From positions 1 through 64,000 of the forward strand of contig CP012820.1 of NCBI GenBank assembly GCA_001936135.1: DNA of 64,000 nucleotides. Direction: 5' to 3'. The notes below the pieces were generated by a model, which ran no database searches, had not been told where the DNA came from, and worked only from the letters and a program-made list of their open reading frames with translations. Every line of letters starts with the position of its first letter. Position 1 is the first letter of the stretch. Below are positions 10,541 through 21,600 of this stretch, one piece after another. The DNA comes from Saccharomycopsis fibuligera x Saccharomycopsis cf. fibuligera. Taxonomy: Eukaryota; Ascomycota; Saccharomycetes; Ascoideales; Saccharomycopsidaceae. Both the position numbers and the translations under genes were made by a program.

Positions 10541-13500
10541 ATGTTCATCTTTGGAGACTTTGATATTGCTGACGGTGCTTACAAAGCGAGACTTGATGGA
10601 ATTACCAAGTTGAAGGTCAGGCCAATTACTCAATGGTTCCAGTACCCGTTATTAAGATCATTCCTTAGAAATAAGTTGAGAGTTATTATCAATGATGTCA
10701 CTGCCATCGACGTTGAGCGTATGTTAGACTCCGAAGAGTTTGACTACTACCCACCAAAACTTGGCGATGTTATCTATCAACTCATCCAGAAAAAAGTGGA
10801 CCCATTGTTATTGAAAAACTACGAACGATGCACCGAGGGCTTTGATTTGTTGAAGACCATCAACGCAAAGTGCAAGACAATTGACTCTTTCTACATTGTC
10901 AAGATCTTCCACGACTTTGTCCATGAGGCCGTCCTTGCTAGAGACTGCGAAGCTATGGCAGACTACTTGGAGATCTTCAAGTACTACTACAAGGATATCA
11001 ACTTCTGCAATCTTGGCGGTATTCTTGGTTTCCACCTACTTGACAACAAGAGTCTTCATGTTGCTCTCAGCGAAAAGAACTTGCTTCGCGATGCTCGTGG
11101 GTTGCTTAACACTTCGTTTTATGATGCTATGGAAGCCTCCAATGATCTTGCTGCCAGAGACTTGGTCCAGATGGACACTTCCTCTCGTCCAAAGTTGCCA
11201 CCGAACGAGGAGTTGGTTCAGTTGGCTGATGCGAAACTGAAAAAGAAACCTGTTTTCCTCATCAAGTGTTACAGCTGCGGCAAGCTTGGCCACTACAGCA
11301 ACGAGTGCTACAAAAACAAGAACAGAAACCAGTCACACAAGGGACGCAAGGAGCTTGTCAACCTCGTTGAAGTCCCACTTGGTGCTGAAGTCATTAACAA
11401 CGGTGACGGTCAGATTGTCATTGACACTTCGACTGAGCTGCCTGAGCCTGGCGAAGAGACTCACTTTGTTGAAGAGGTCTATCTCGCCGACGATGCTGCC
11501 GACAAACGTTTTGTTCTAGACAGCGGTGCTGGTATCAATGTTGTCAACGACGGAGCATTGTTGCTGGACAAGAAGGTCTCGAACGTCACTGTTCAAGGAA
11601 TCAGCAGCACTACTAATTGTGTTATTGAAGGCACTGTTAGCATTGGAAACCTCAAGGTCGAAGATGCAAAGCTTATTGAACAGGCTCCGAGAAACTTGCT
11701 TAGCTGCCACAAGTTAACTGAGAAGGACTATGAAATCCACTTAACCAAACACTGTGGATTGATCTCCAGAGGCAATCAAGTGATTCAAGTTCCCAAGCAT
11801 GGAAAATTTTGGGTTGTTGACCCCGCCTCGGTTAGAACCGTTGTCAACTCTCCTGCTACGGATTTGGTTTTGCTTGGTGATACAGACGGTGCCAAAGACA
11901 TTATGCAATGCCACATTGCAAACGGACATGCCAAGTTTAAGCAGTTGAAAGCTATCATCAAACACATGGGCTTCACTGACCAAGAGATCAAGAATGTGTT
12001 GAAGACTTGCGAGACCTGCAACTCTGTCGTTCAAAAACGCTCTGGCAACTCCCACAGCAAGCCAGAAGACTTTGATATTGGGGAGATGATTCAAGCGGAT
12101 GTGGTTGGCCCACATAACAACATCTATGGCTTGATTGTTTCTGACAGACGCTCCAGCTTTGCTGTCGTCAGGGTTTTGCGCTACAAGTCGGAGATCAGCT
12201 CCAAGACTATTGAATGCTTACAGTATATGAGCAATGTCTTACAACACCAAGGCAAGAAGATTGTCAAGTTCCGTGCCGATAACGAGTTTGATACTGTTTT
12301 GCTCAAGAAGTTTCTTGCTGGAGACCACCAAGGTCAGGACTACATTGAAGCCGAGTTCACTGCGCCTTACTCAAGCCACCAGAATGGCTCCTCTGAGCGT
12401 TTGAATCGCACAATCATCGAGAAAGTCAAACTTTTGATGATCAGCTCCGGTATCTCAAAGGAATACTGGAATTTTTGCTTCAACCACGCTGTCTTCTTGC
12501 ACAACTACTTGCCCAGAAACGGTGGTCCTTCGCCATACGAGGAATTTTCTGGCCGCTCAAAAGCCATGGGTACAACTGCGCCATTTGGCTGTCGCATCTT
12601 TGCGAAAAACTTTACTGCCGGGAACAAGATTATTGGAAAAGACCTCAAAGGTACTTTCTTGGGATTCCACAAAACTACAAGCATTGCCTTCATCCTTGAA
12701 GACAGTACATACCGAATCTTGAGAAGCTCTGCGTTCAACTTTCTCCCTGATGTTTATCCGTTCAAGCAAGGTAAAAGGGAATCCTCTGTCACATACTCAG
12801 CTGGTGGCTTTGCTGGTTATTCAGGTTATTCAGGTACCAGTGGTTCCCCTAGTTTACCTGTTGGTGAGGTCTCTATTCAAGGCCAAGACATGAACATTCA
12901 ACAAGGTGCCGAAAGCAGGGAAGACGATGATGAGAGAATTGTTGCAGAGTCGGATAACTCTATGGTGGAGCATAGTGACTCAGAAGACCAGCAATCAGTT
13001 GCTACAGTTCCACAAACTCTGGCTGCCGTCAAAAGAGCCGCTGCTTCTGACTCTGAACTGAGTGATGATCCTATTTCCATCATCAACCGGAAGCCAACCA
13101 AGAAGCTTATGCTTGAGTTTGCCCCAAACACAGTTACTCCTATCACTAAGCACCAGGCCGCTTACCAATCAATGGCCGAGAAGAATGTTAGCGCGGCTGA
13201 TGCTAGAGAAGCTTTTGCTGACCATGGGAAGCAGTACTTGAACGACGTTGGCTCTATACCTATCAGGTCTATTGAAGGCCCCAAAGCAGTTGAGGCAGGC
13301 CCTTCCAGGTTGTTTCTCACAGACGGAGAGCCAGACAGTGACATTAGTGGTTATCTCAGTGATGCGGAACATGCTTTTCTTGCTGTGGCCCGTACCAAGT
13401 ATCTTATTCCAGAGAACTATCATCAGGTACTCAACTCAAGCGAGAAGGAGAGATGGATCGCTGCTATGGCCGAAGAGTTGTCTGCATTGGACAATCTTAA

Positions 13501-14998
13501 TGTGTATGAGCTAGTCAAGGAGTCTCCAGGCATTCAATCTATTGCCTCCCGCTGGGTGTTTACTGTTAAAGATGATCCAAGTGGCGAGCGCTTCAAGGCG
13601 CGTTTGGTCTGCAAAGGGTTCAGTCAAGAGAAAGGTGTCAACTTCCTCAACTCGTGGGCTCCTGTAATGAGCTTTGACACTATGCGAGTCACATTTGCGC
13701 TTGCTGCTTTGAACAACTATGTCGTGTGCCAGATGGACACCTCTACTGCTTTTCTCTACGGTGATATTGACTTCGATGTGTTTGTTAGACCACCTGCTGG
13801 TACGTCCACACCAAAAGGACATTTGTGGAAATTGAAGAAGGGATTGTACGGATTGAAACAGTCGCCAAAGATCTGGTACGATACAATCTCCAAGGTTCTT
13901 GTTGCTGCCGGTTTGCAAGCTAGTGCTATAGACCCATGCTTGTTCAGAGGAAAGGATTGTCTTGTTGCTATTTATGTGGACGACTTGCTTATCTGTGGCA
14001 AGACCGACAGGATTGTTGATGACATCAAGGCTGCTCTCAATCTGAAGTTCAAGATGAAAGACTTGGGATTTCCTGAAATCTTCTTGGGTGTCACGGTCGA
14101 ACAGCTCGCTAATGGATCAATCAAGCTCAGCATGCTAAACTTCATTGACAAGATTATGACGGAACACGGTGTCACAAAGCTCGGCAAAGTGGAAACTCCA
14201 ATGGTGAAAGGCTTTGATCCTTATGATGAGCACTCACCAGAATTGTCAGAAGCGGAGCAAACAAAGTTTCGCACCATTGTTGGTACATTGCTCTACGTTG
14301 CCAACTCAGTTAGAAGCGACATTTCCTTTGCTATCAGTCTTCTCAGTCAGTTTGTTGTCAAAGCAAGGGCCACACACTTGAAAGCTGCTTACAGGGTGTT
14401 TCACTACCTCATTGAAACCAAAGACAAAGGTCTTGTCTACGGACCAGAAGCTGGTAATGTGGATATCAAGGACTTTCGGTACTTGGACAAGTCAAAAACC
14501 GACGGTCTCGTCACTGATTATCCGCCTGAACAAGAGTACAAGATTACTGTCTTCAGCGACTCCGACTATGCTACCTCCAAGCTGGACAGAAAGCTGCAAA
14601 GTGGCCACTTGGTAATGATCAATAACCAAATTGTGTCATGGTCTAGCAGAAAGCAGAGCTGTGTTGCGTTCAGTAGTGCAGAACCAGAATACGTTGCCTT
14701 GAGCGATGCTGCCAGAACAGGTGTCTATGTTATGAACCTTCTCAACGAAATTGGCTTCCACTGCTCATACATCAACTGTGCCAGCGACAACCTTAGTGCG
14801 CTTACCCTCAGTGCACACAAAGCTCTACACCAAAAGACCAAGCACATTGCTGTGAGATTCCACTTCATCCGAACTTTGGTGGAACAGAAGGTCATCAAAC
14901 TTAACTATGTCAACACCAAGGTTAACATGGCTGACATCCTCACTAAAGCCACCGACCGTACCACTTTCACCACTTTATGCTCCCTTATTTTCAATTGA
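10541..14998 (+). CDS. gag-pol polyprotein of A1 (Ty5-like copia)
   Basis: This single 1,485-residue frame carries the copia domain order. N-terminal gag is followed by one CCHC knuckle (about 243-256), an aspartic protease DSG (about 327), and an H/C zinc region before integrase. The integrase core has D520, D580 and E619 within the SHQNGSSER context. An S/D/E-rich linker with a GYSGYSG low-complexity tract follows, then reverse transcriptase with YVDD (about 1145-1148) and RNase H starting at the SDSDYA motif (about 1340). There is no gag-pol frameshift; one frame without recoding is usual for Ty5-type elements. The start is the first ATG after the A-rich leader. It looks intact and probably makes virus-like particles in the cytoplasm. 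Confidence 0.95.
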   Translation: MFIFGDFDIADGAYKARLDGITKLKVRPITQWFQYPLLRSFLRNKLRVIINDVTAIDVERMLDSEEFDYYPPKLGDVIYQLIQKKVDPLLLKNYERCTEGFDLLKTINAKCKTIDSFYIVKIFHDFVHEAVLARDCEAMADYLEIFKYYYKDINFCNLGGILGFHLLDNKSLHVALSEKNLLRDARGLLNTSFYDAMEASNDLAARDLVQMDTSSRPKLPPNEELVQLADAKLKKKPVFLIKCYSCGKLGHYSNECYKNKNRNQSHKGRKELVNLVEVPLGAEVINNGDGQIVIDTSTELPEPGEETHFVEEVYLADDAADKRFVLDSGAGINVVNDGALLLDKKVSNVTVQGISSTTNCVIEGTVSIGNLKVEDAKLIEQAPRNLLSCHKLTEKDYEIHLTKHCGLISRGNQVIQVPKHGKFWVVDPASVRTVVNSPATDLVLLGDTDGAKDIMQCHIANGHAKFKQLKAIIKHMGFTDQEIKNVLKTCETCNSVVQKRSGNSHSKPEDFDIGEMIQADVVGPHNNIYGLIVSDRRSSFAVVRVLRYKSEISSKTIECLQYMSNVLQHQGKKIVKFRADNEFDTVLLKKFLAGDHQGQDYIEAEFTAPYSSHQNGSSERLNRTIIEKVKLLMISSGISKEYWNFCFNHAVFLHNYLPRNGGPSPYEEFSGRSKAMGTTAPFGCRIFAKNFTAGNKIIGKDLKGTFLGFHKTTSIAFILEDSTYRILRSSAFNFLPDVYPFKQGKRESSVTYSAGGFAGYSGYSGTSGSPSLPVGEVSIQGQDMNIQQGAESREDDDERIVAESDNSMVEHSDSEDQQSVATVPQTLAAVKRAAASDSELSDDPISIINRKPTKKLMLEFAPNTVTPITKHQAAYQSMAEKNVSAADAREAFADHGKQYLNDVGSIPIRSIEGPKAVEAGPSRLFLTDGEPDSDISGYLSDAEHAFLAVARTKYLIPENYHQVLNSSEKERWIAAMAEELSALDNLNVYELVKESPGIQSIASRWVFTVKDDPSGERFKARLVCKGFSQEKGVNFLNSWAPVMSFDTMRVTFALAALNNYVVCQMDTSTAFLYGDIDFDVFVRPPAGTSTPKGHLWKLKKGLYGLKQSPKIWYDTISKVLVAAGLQASAIDPCLFRGKDCLVAIYVDDLLICGKTDRIVDDIKAALNLKFKMKDLGFPEIFLGVTVEQLANGSIKLSMLNFIDKIMTEHGVTKLGKVETPMVKGFDPYDEHSPELSEAEQTKFRTIVGTLLYVANSVRSDISFAISLLSQFVVKARATHLKAAYRVFHYLIETKDKGLVYGPEAGNVDIKDFRYLDKSKTDGLVTDYPPEQEYKITVFSDSDYATSKLDRKLQSGHLVMINNQIVSWSSRKQSCVAFSSAEPEYVALSDAARTGVYVMNLLNEIGFHCSYINCASDNLSALTLSAHKALHQKTKHIAVRFHFIRTLVEQKVIKLNYVNTKVNMADILTKATDRTTFTTLCSLIFN

Positions 14999-15078
14999 TT
15001 GACCTTTATTTTCCTTTCCTTTGCTACCACGATTTACTTTCTTTATTTTCCTTTATCATATTCATGTTTGGGAGGGTG

Positions 15079-15505
15079 TGTTGAATTTCAAACATTCATT
15101 CTTCGCTTTCCGATCCTTTACCTTCTTCACTCCTTTTATTTTTTTCATCCATCGTCAGGGTAAACCCTTCACCGATGTGCATGGTATACCGTTCTGACGC
15201 ATGTTGTTTGTTTACTTTTTCATCCCGTCTAGGTGCCCCGTCTAGGTGCCCCGTCTAGACGCGGTGCCGATCCTTACTGCAGCGTGAAAATTTTTCTTTT
15301 TCACGCCACTCTTATCACGCCACTCCGATTTCAGTTTTGCCCCTTATTTTTCTTACTTAACACGGGGCTTTCCCGCTTCTTTTCTTTTATAGTTCTCTAC
15401 CTTTCTTACTTCTTTACTGAACCAAGCTTAACCAACTTTACTTTCTTTATCTACTCTAATAAACCTTATATTTTTTCTCTTCTACTTTACATCCTACTTT
15501 TTACA
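15079..15505 (+). repeat. 3' LTR of A1
   Basis: Same 427 bp as the 5' LTR of A1, with no difference noticed on reading. The AGGCG target duplication follows. Confidence 0.93.
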
Positions 15506-15510
15506 AGGCG

Positions 15511-15946
15511 TGGCATGCTCAGGTTTGCAATCTTGCCAAAACACATGCAGGTAGTCTTTTGCAATGTCAGCTATTGCAATAATCTCATCTGCCCTACCAA
15601 CGGCTTCTATTTCGTTTCTCGGAGGTTCCCTTGGATATATAACGTCAGGTTCTTTGTATAATTTCAACCATCTAACATTAATAACTCTATGCTGTTTGGT
15701 TATAGAAGGTAAATCTAATTCAACAGCACTTTCCCTCATTTTTTTAACAATTTTATATGGTCCGAGGTATACTGGGTGAATTTTCTTATACGGACCATCA
15801 GCACCAAAATGAGCATCTCTGTGGAGAAGGACCCAATTTCCAATATCAAAAGAGATTTCGCGACGGTTTTCATCTGCAATTACCTGAGACCGATGTTGCT
15901 GTTGTAATAAATATTCTCTTGTGCGATGGAGTACAGCTTGAGCGGC
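15511..15946 (-). pseudogene. element G: integrase C-terminal region
   Basis: A minus-strand frame here encodes the gypsy integrase C-terminal fold, with the typical run of basic residues, a GPYKIVKK segment and an INVRWLK segment shortly after. It lies between the A1 and A2 insertions and is the downstream continuation of the pol segment at 37796-40335. It is a fossil fragment. Confidence 0.8.
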
Positions 15947-16392
15947 TGTAAAAAGTAGGATGTAAAGTAGAAGAGAAAAAAAAATATAAGGTTTATTAGA
16001 GTAGATAGAGAAAGTAAAGTTGGTTAAGCTTAGTTCGGTAAAGAAGTAAAAAAGGTAGAGAACGATAAAAGATAGAAGCGGGAAAGCCCCGAGTTAAGTA
16101 AGAAAAATAGGTGGCAAAACTGAAAACGGAGTGGCGTGATAAGAGTGGCGGGAAAAAGAAAATTTTTTCACGCTGCAGTAGGGATCGGCACCGCCTCTAG
16201 ACGGACACCTAGACGGGGGCCCTAGACGGATGAAAAAGTAAACAAACAACATGCGTCAGAACGGTATACCATGCACATGGGTGAAGGGTTTACCCTGACG
16301 ATGGAGGAAAAAATAAAAGGAGTAAAGAAGGTAAAGGATCGGAAAGTGAAGAGGGTAAGGGACAAAGGAAAATGAATGTTTGAAATTCAACA
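15947..16392 (-). repeat. 3' LTR of A2
   Basis: 446-bp family A LTR on the minus strand, ending AAATTCAACA on the plus strand. The GCGGC duplication flanks it on the left. Confidence 0.92.
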
Positions 16393-18108
16393 CACCCTCC
16401 CAAACATGAATATGATAAAGGAAAATAAAGAAAGTAAATCTGGGTAGCAAAGAAAAGGAAAATAAAGTTCAATCAATTGAAAATAAGGGAGCATAAAGTG
16501 GTGAAAGTGGTATGGTCGGTGGCTTTAGTGAGGATGTCAGCCATGTTAACCTTGGTGTTGACATAGTTGAGTTTGATGACCTTCTGTTCCACCAAAGTTC
16601 TGATGAAGTGGAATCTCACAGCAATGTGTTTGGTCTTTTGGTGTAGAGCTTTGTGTGCACTGAGAGTAAGCGCACTAAGGTTGTCGCTGGCACAGTTGAT
16701 GTATGAGCAGTGGAAGCCAATTTCATTGAGAAGGTTCATAACATAGACACCGGTACGGGCAGCATCGCTCAAGGCAACGTATTCTGCTTCCGCACTGCTG
16801 AAAGCAACACAGCTCTGCTTTCTGCTAGACCATGACACAATTTGGTTATTGATCATTACCAAGTGGCCACTTTGCAGCTTTCTGTCCAGCTTGGAGGTAG
16901 CATAGTCGGAGTCGCTGAAGACAGTAATCTTGTACTCTTGTGCAGGCGGATAATCAGTGACAAGGCCGTCGGTTTTTGACTTCTCCAAGTACCGAAAGTC
17001 CTTGATATCCACATTACCAGCTTCTGGTCCGTAGACTAGACCTTTGTCTTTGGTTTCAATGAGGTAGTGAAACACCCTGTAAGCAGCTTTCAAGTGTGTA
17101 GCCCTTGCTTTGACAACAAACTGACTGAGAAGACTGATAGCGAAGGAAATGTCGCTTCTAACTGAGTTGGCAACGTAGAGCAATGTACCAACAATGGAGC
17201 GAAACTTTGTTTGCTCCGCTTCTGACAATTCTGGTGAGTGCTCATCATAAGGATCAAAGCCTTTCACCATTGGAGTTTCCACTTTGCCGAGCTTTGTGAC
17301 ACCGTGTTCCGTCATAATCTTGTCAATGAAGTTTAGCATGCTGAGCTTGATTGATCCATTAGCGAGCTGTTCGACCGTGACACCCAAGAAGATTTCAGGA
17401 AATCCCAAATCTTTCATCTTGAACTTCAGATTGAGAGCAGCCTTGATGTCATCAACAATCCTGTCGGTCTTGCCACAGATAAGCAAGTCGTCCACATAAA
17501 TAGCAACAAGACAATCCTTTCCTCTGAACAAGCATGGGTCTATAGCACTAGCTTGCAAACCGGCAGCAACAAGAACCTTGGAGATTGTATCGTACCAGAT
17601 CTTTGGCGACTGTTTCAATCCGTACAATCCCTTCTTCAATTTCCACAAATGTCCTTTTGGTGTGGACGTACCAGCAGGTGGTCTAACAAACACATCGAAG
17701 TCAATATCACCGTAGAGAAAAGCAGTAGAGGTGTCCATCTGGCACACGACATAGTTGTTCAAAGCAGCAAGCGCAAATGTGACTCGCATAGTGTCAAAGC
17801 TCATTACAGGAGCCCACGAGTTGAGGAAGTTGACACCTTTCTCTTGACTGAACCCTTTGCAGACCAAACGCGCCTTGAAGCGCTCGCCACTTGGATCATC
17901 TTTAACAGTAAACACCCAGCGGGAGGCAATAGATTGAATGCCTGGAGACTCCTTGACTAGCTCATACACATTGAGATTGTCCAATGCCGACAACTCTTCG
18001 GCCATAGCAGCGATCCATCTCTCCTTCTCGCTTGAGTTGAGTACCTGATGATAGTTCTCTGGAATAAGATACTTGGTACGGGCCACAGCAAGAAAAGCAT
18101 GTTCCGCA

Positions 18109-18652
18109 TGTTGTAGTTTGATAAACCTATCACTTGACATAACGTTATATCCTGAAAATGAATCACAAAACACTTGTTGTTATTAACTATATCCTATATA
18201 TGAAAAACGTCAATCAGTCACAAAGATGGAGGAGACGCCCCTTATTTATAGTCAGTCAGGGTGGCTGTGCCGGGACTTATGCATGACTAGTGTGCCCACA
18301 TAGAATCTTCTAGAATATTCCGGAACTGCACGGATATGCACGGAACTGCACGGAAATGTATGGAACATCATGGAACTTCTTGGAACATCATGGAACTTCA
18401 TGGAACATTATGGAACTTCATGGAACATTATGGAACTTCATGGAACATTATGGAACTTGATGGAAGATTCTAGAGCTTTCTCGTATATGTCTCGTATATT
18501 ATGCAACCTTCTAGAATGTTCTCGAACAATCTCGTATTTTCTCGTATATCGTGGAACATTCTAGAACAGCATCGAATCCTCTGGAAACTCATGGAATATT
18601 CTAGAACTTTCTAGAAGCAACTGGATCTATCTTTGAATTATTACTCACAACA
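18109..18652 (-). repeat. 3' LTR of B1
   Basis: 544 bp with TGTTGTGAG...CTACAACA ends on the minus strand. The last codons and stop of the B1 frame lie inside it. It contains four CTCGTAT motifs between the heat-shock-type arrays. Confidence 0.93.
18242..18616 (-). promoter_or_regulatory. heat-shock-element arrays and TATA box, 3' LTR of B1
   Basis: On a strict 5-bp lattice, GAA and TTC alternate at 18303, 18308, 18313, 18318 and 18323. GAA then recurs every 10 bp to 18463, in 15 decamers of the form TGGAACNTNA (one has GAT). A second run has TTC/GAA at 18509, 18514, 18519 and 18524. A third runs from 18554 to 18616 with ten matching lattice positions, ending GAA, TTC, GAA, TTC, GAA. Alternating GAA/TTC units every 5 bp are heat-shock-factor sites, and GAA every 10 bp is the step type. 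TATAAATAA (18250-18242, minus) lies about 50 bp downstream in the reading direction. Confidence 0.85.
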
Positions 18653-21600
18653 CTCTCTCTTAATTCAAAGTCTCGCATCCCACAATAACCACGTAGTAGT
18701 TGGAACTGGTCGGCCGGTATGGCTTTGGTAAAGATATCGGCAACCATGACTCCAGTTGATAAGTACTCTAATTGAATTCGGCCCTTGGCAATATGGTCCC
18801 TGATGAAATTCAACCTGATGTCAATGTGCTTCGTTCTGTGATGGGAGCTAGGGTGTTTGGCTATTTCAATGCAGCTCTGGTTGTCGTCGTACATCTTGAC
18901 AGACTCAATTGCAATGCCAAACTCGTTGAACAACTGCCTTAGCCATAAGCCTTCTTTGGCACCCTCACACAATGCCATATACTCTGCTTCAGCAGTAGAC
19001 AATGCAACCGTTGGCTGCTTCTTCGATCTCCAAGTTATTGCACCACCAGCATATTTGAACACAAAACCGGTGGTGGACTTCCTCGTAGCCTTGTCGTTTG
19101 CCCAGTCTGCATCACAGTAGCCCTGTAAGCGAGTTGTCTGGTTGTGGCTTTGATAAAATAAACCAACATCTGCTGTGCCTTTCAAATATCTTAGTACTCG
19201 TTTCGCAGCACGAAGGTGGACCTCCTTGGGCTCTTTGAGGTATCTCGACAATACACCAACAACGTAGCTTATGTCTGCTCTGACCGTATCAGCAGCAAAC
19301 AAGAGCTTTCCAATAATGGATCTGTACCTAGTAGCATCACAGTCTTTACTGCCTGTGTCCGCGCTCGTCAAGTCCTGTCCGACAACTGCTGGTGTGGGTT
19401 CACTGTGACAGTCTTGCATTCCAAACTCGCTAAGCAACGACTGAATGTAGTCTCGAAGACTCAACTTGATCCCACTCTCTGTCTGCTCAATGTTCATACC
19501 TAGGAACTTCTTTGTAGCACCCAAGTCTTTCATTTTAAACTCATTCATTAGCTCTGTTTTCACAATGTCTATTGCTTCCTTGGTGCTACCAGCAATAAGC
19601 AAATCATCCACATATAGCGCAACCATCACAAAGGACTTTTCACTTTTGCGAGTGTATAGGCAATATTCAGCTTGATTCCGTCTGAAGCCTAGCTTTGCCA
19701 AGACGCCGTTGATCTTGTCATTCCACACAAGAGGAGCCTGTTTCAAACCATACAAGCTCTTCTTCAATCTGAGCACTTTATCTTCATTGCCCTTTGCAAC
19801 ATAGCCTTCTGGTTGTGTCATGTATAATTCTTCCTCAAGCTCACCATTCAAGAACGCAGTCTTCACATCCATCTGATGAACCTGTAATCCTTTCAGAGCA
19901 GCGACAGCCAACATAATTCGGATGGACTCGTAACGAACAACGGGAGCAAACGTTTCATTGTAGTCGATACCTTTCAATTGCGAGAACCCACGAGCAACTA
20001 ATCTTGCCTTGTGTAAGCCACCATCCTTGATTGTGAACACCCACTTGCAGGTGATTGGCTTTCGCCCTTCCGGCAAAGTCACCAACTCATAGGTGCTATT
20101 GTCTTTGTGTGCTTCGATTTCTTTTTCACACGCTTCCTTCCACTGATCCCGTTCGTCGGTCTGCATTGCACTTTTGTAACTCATTGGCACATTCTCGGTG
20201 ACTGCACTGCCAGCCATGTAACAAGTAGCAGCAAGGTTTGCTTCGTAGCCCAATAGCCTCTGCGAGTCACTCAGTTCTGATTCACTAGTATCTTCATCAT
20301 CGTCGACCTCCTCAACAGTTGGTTCAATCTTTGGAGTGAGCAATGGAACCACGGCGCTTTCGCCAGTGGACCCATGCGGAACAAACGGGATAATGTCGCC
20401 GGTGGCAACTTTTCTAACTTTTGTCTCTGGTTTAGGCAATTCCCTCTCTGAATCGGAACTGGAGGACGAGGCTTCATATTCATCGTGGACCTCTTCAAGA
20501 ACGTCGAACGGGTTTCTGGTTATTAAAGTCTTTGGAGCAACATGAGTTTTTGGTCTGGGTCTCTTCCGTTTCACTTGTACCGGCAGGAAGCCATCTTTGT
20601 CAGTATCCGAGGGGACATCATCGTCACTATTGTCAACGTGTACGTCAGTGTCGTCTTCAGCAGTGCTTTCATCTTCGCCAGTGCCAGCAGTATCAGCGGC
20701 TGTCACATCGGCTGGGATAAGGTCCTCATCCTGTACATCAGTAACCGGTGAAATGCCTGGCGCAGCGACAGACCCGTAGGTGGTAGTAGACACATTGTCA
20801 GCCATAGGCGCAGGGGTAGCCCACTTGAAAAACGAATGTTGTTCATCAAACGCTACTTGTGCCGAGACAACTATCTGCCCGGCATCAGAATCATACATCC
20901 TGTATGCTTTGTGATCTCTGTCGTAGCCCATCATGGCACACTTCTTCGAAGTTGCACTTAGCTTGCCATGTCTCAATGCAGCTGGCACAACACAATATCC
21001 AATGCATCCAAAGGTTCTCAAATGATCAAGCAGTGGTTCCATGTCGTACCACTTGGTGAACGGTATATCATTGCCAAGCACTCTTGTTGGGCTGCGATTG
21101 ATCAAGTACGCAGCAGTTGCAACAGCTTCGGGCCAGAACTGAACCGGCGCAGCAGAGTGCAACATGAGAGTTCGCGCCTTCTCCTGAATGGTGCGGTGCA
21201 TCCTCTCAGCAACACCATTCTGATAGGAATGATGCGGGACAGTTAGCTCATGGCGAATTCCACGCTCCTTCATGAACGCGTGCAACTTGTTGTTCACAAA
21301 CTCCCCGCCGTTATCAGTTCTGATAGCTCCACACACGTAGTTTCTGCCTTGACTCTTGAAATTGGTCTCACTGTATTTCACAAAATCAATAATCGCATCA
21401 GTGCAGTCTGATTTCCTTTTCAAGCACTTGATATGGGTGAAACGAGTATAGGCATCAACGATTGTAAGAAAGTAGAGAGAGCCATCAACCGATCCATAGT
21501 TGAATGGCCCGCACACATCCATATGAAGTAGCTGCAATGGCTGTTGTGGCTTTGACCATCCATGCTTTGGTTTTCTTGTAACCGCCTTGCCTAATGCACA

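Larger units (their letters stand above)
10028..15505 (+). mobile_element. element A1: whole Ty5-like copia retrotransposon
   Basis: This 5,478-bp element has two 427-bp LTRs (10028-10454 and 15079-15505) that look identical by eye. It is flanked by a perfect 5-bp duplication AGGCG (10023-10027 and 15506-15510). It holds one uninterrupted gag-pol frame. A polypurine tract (GGGAGGGTG) precedes the 3' LTR, and a primer-binding site follows the 5' LTR. It looks whole and young, and is inserted in the 3' part of gypsy element G. Three relatives (A2, A3, A4) and one old solo LTR lie in the window. Confidence 0.95.

Noticed and set aside
18321-18470. Decamer array as a CRISPR or simple satellite
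   Set aside because: There are no spacers, the host is a eukaryote, and the array continues the GAA/TTC lattice inside a complete LTR.
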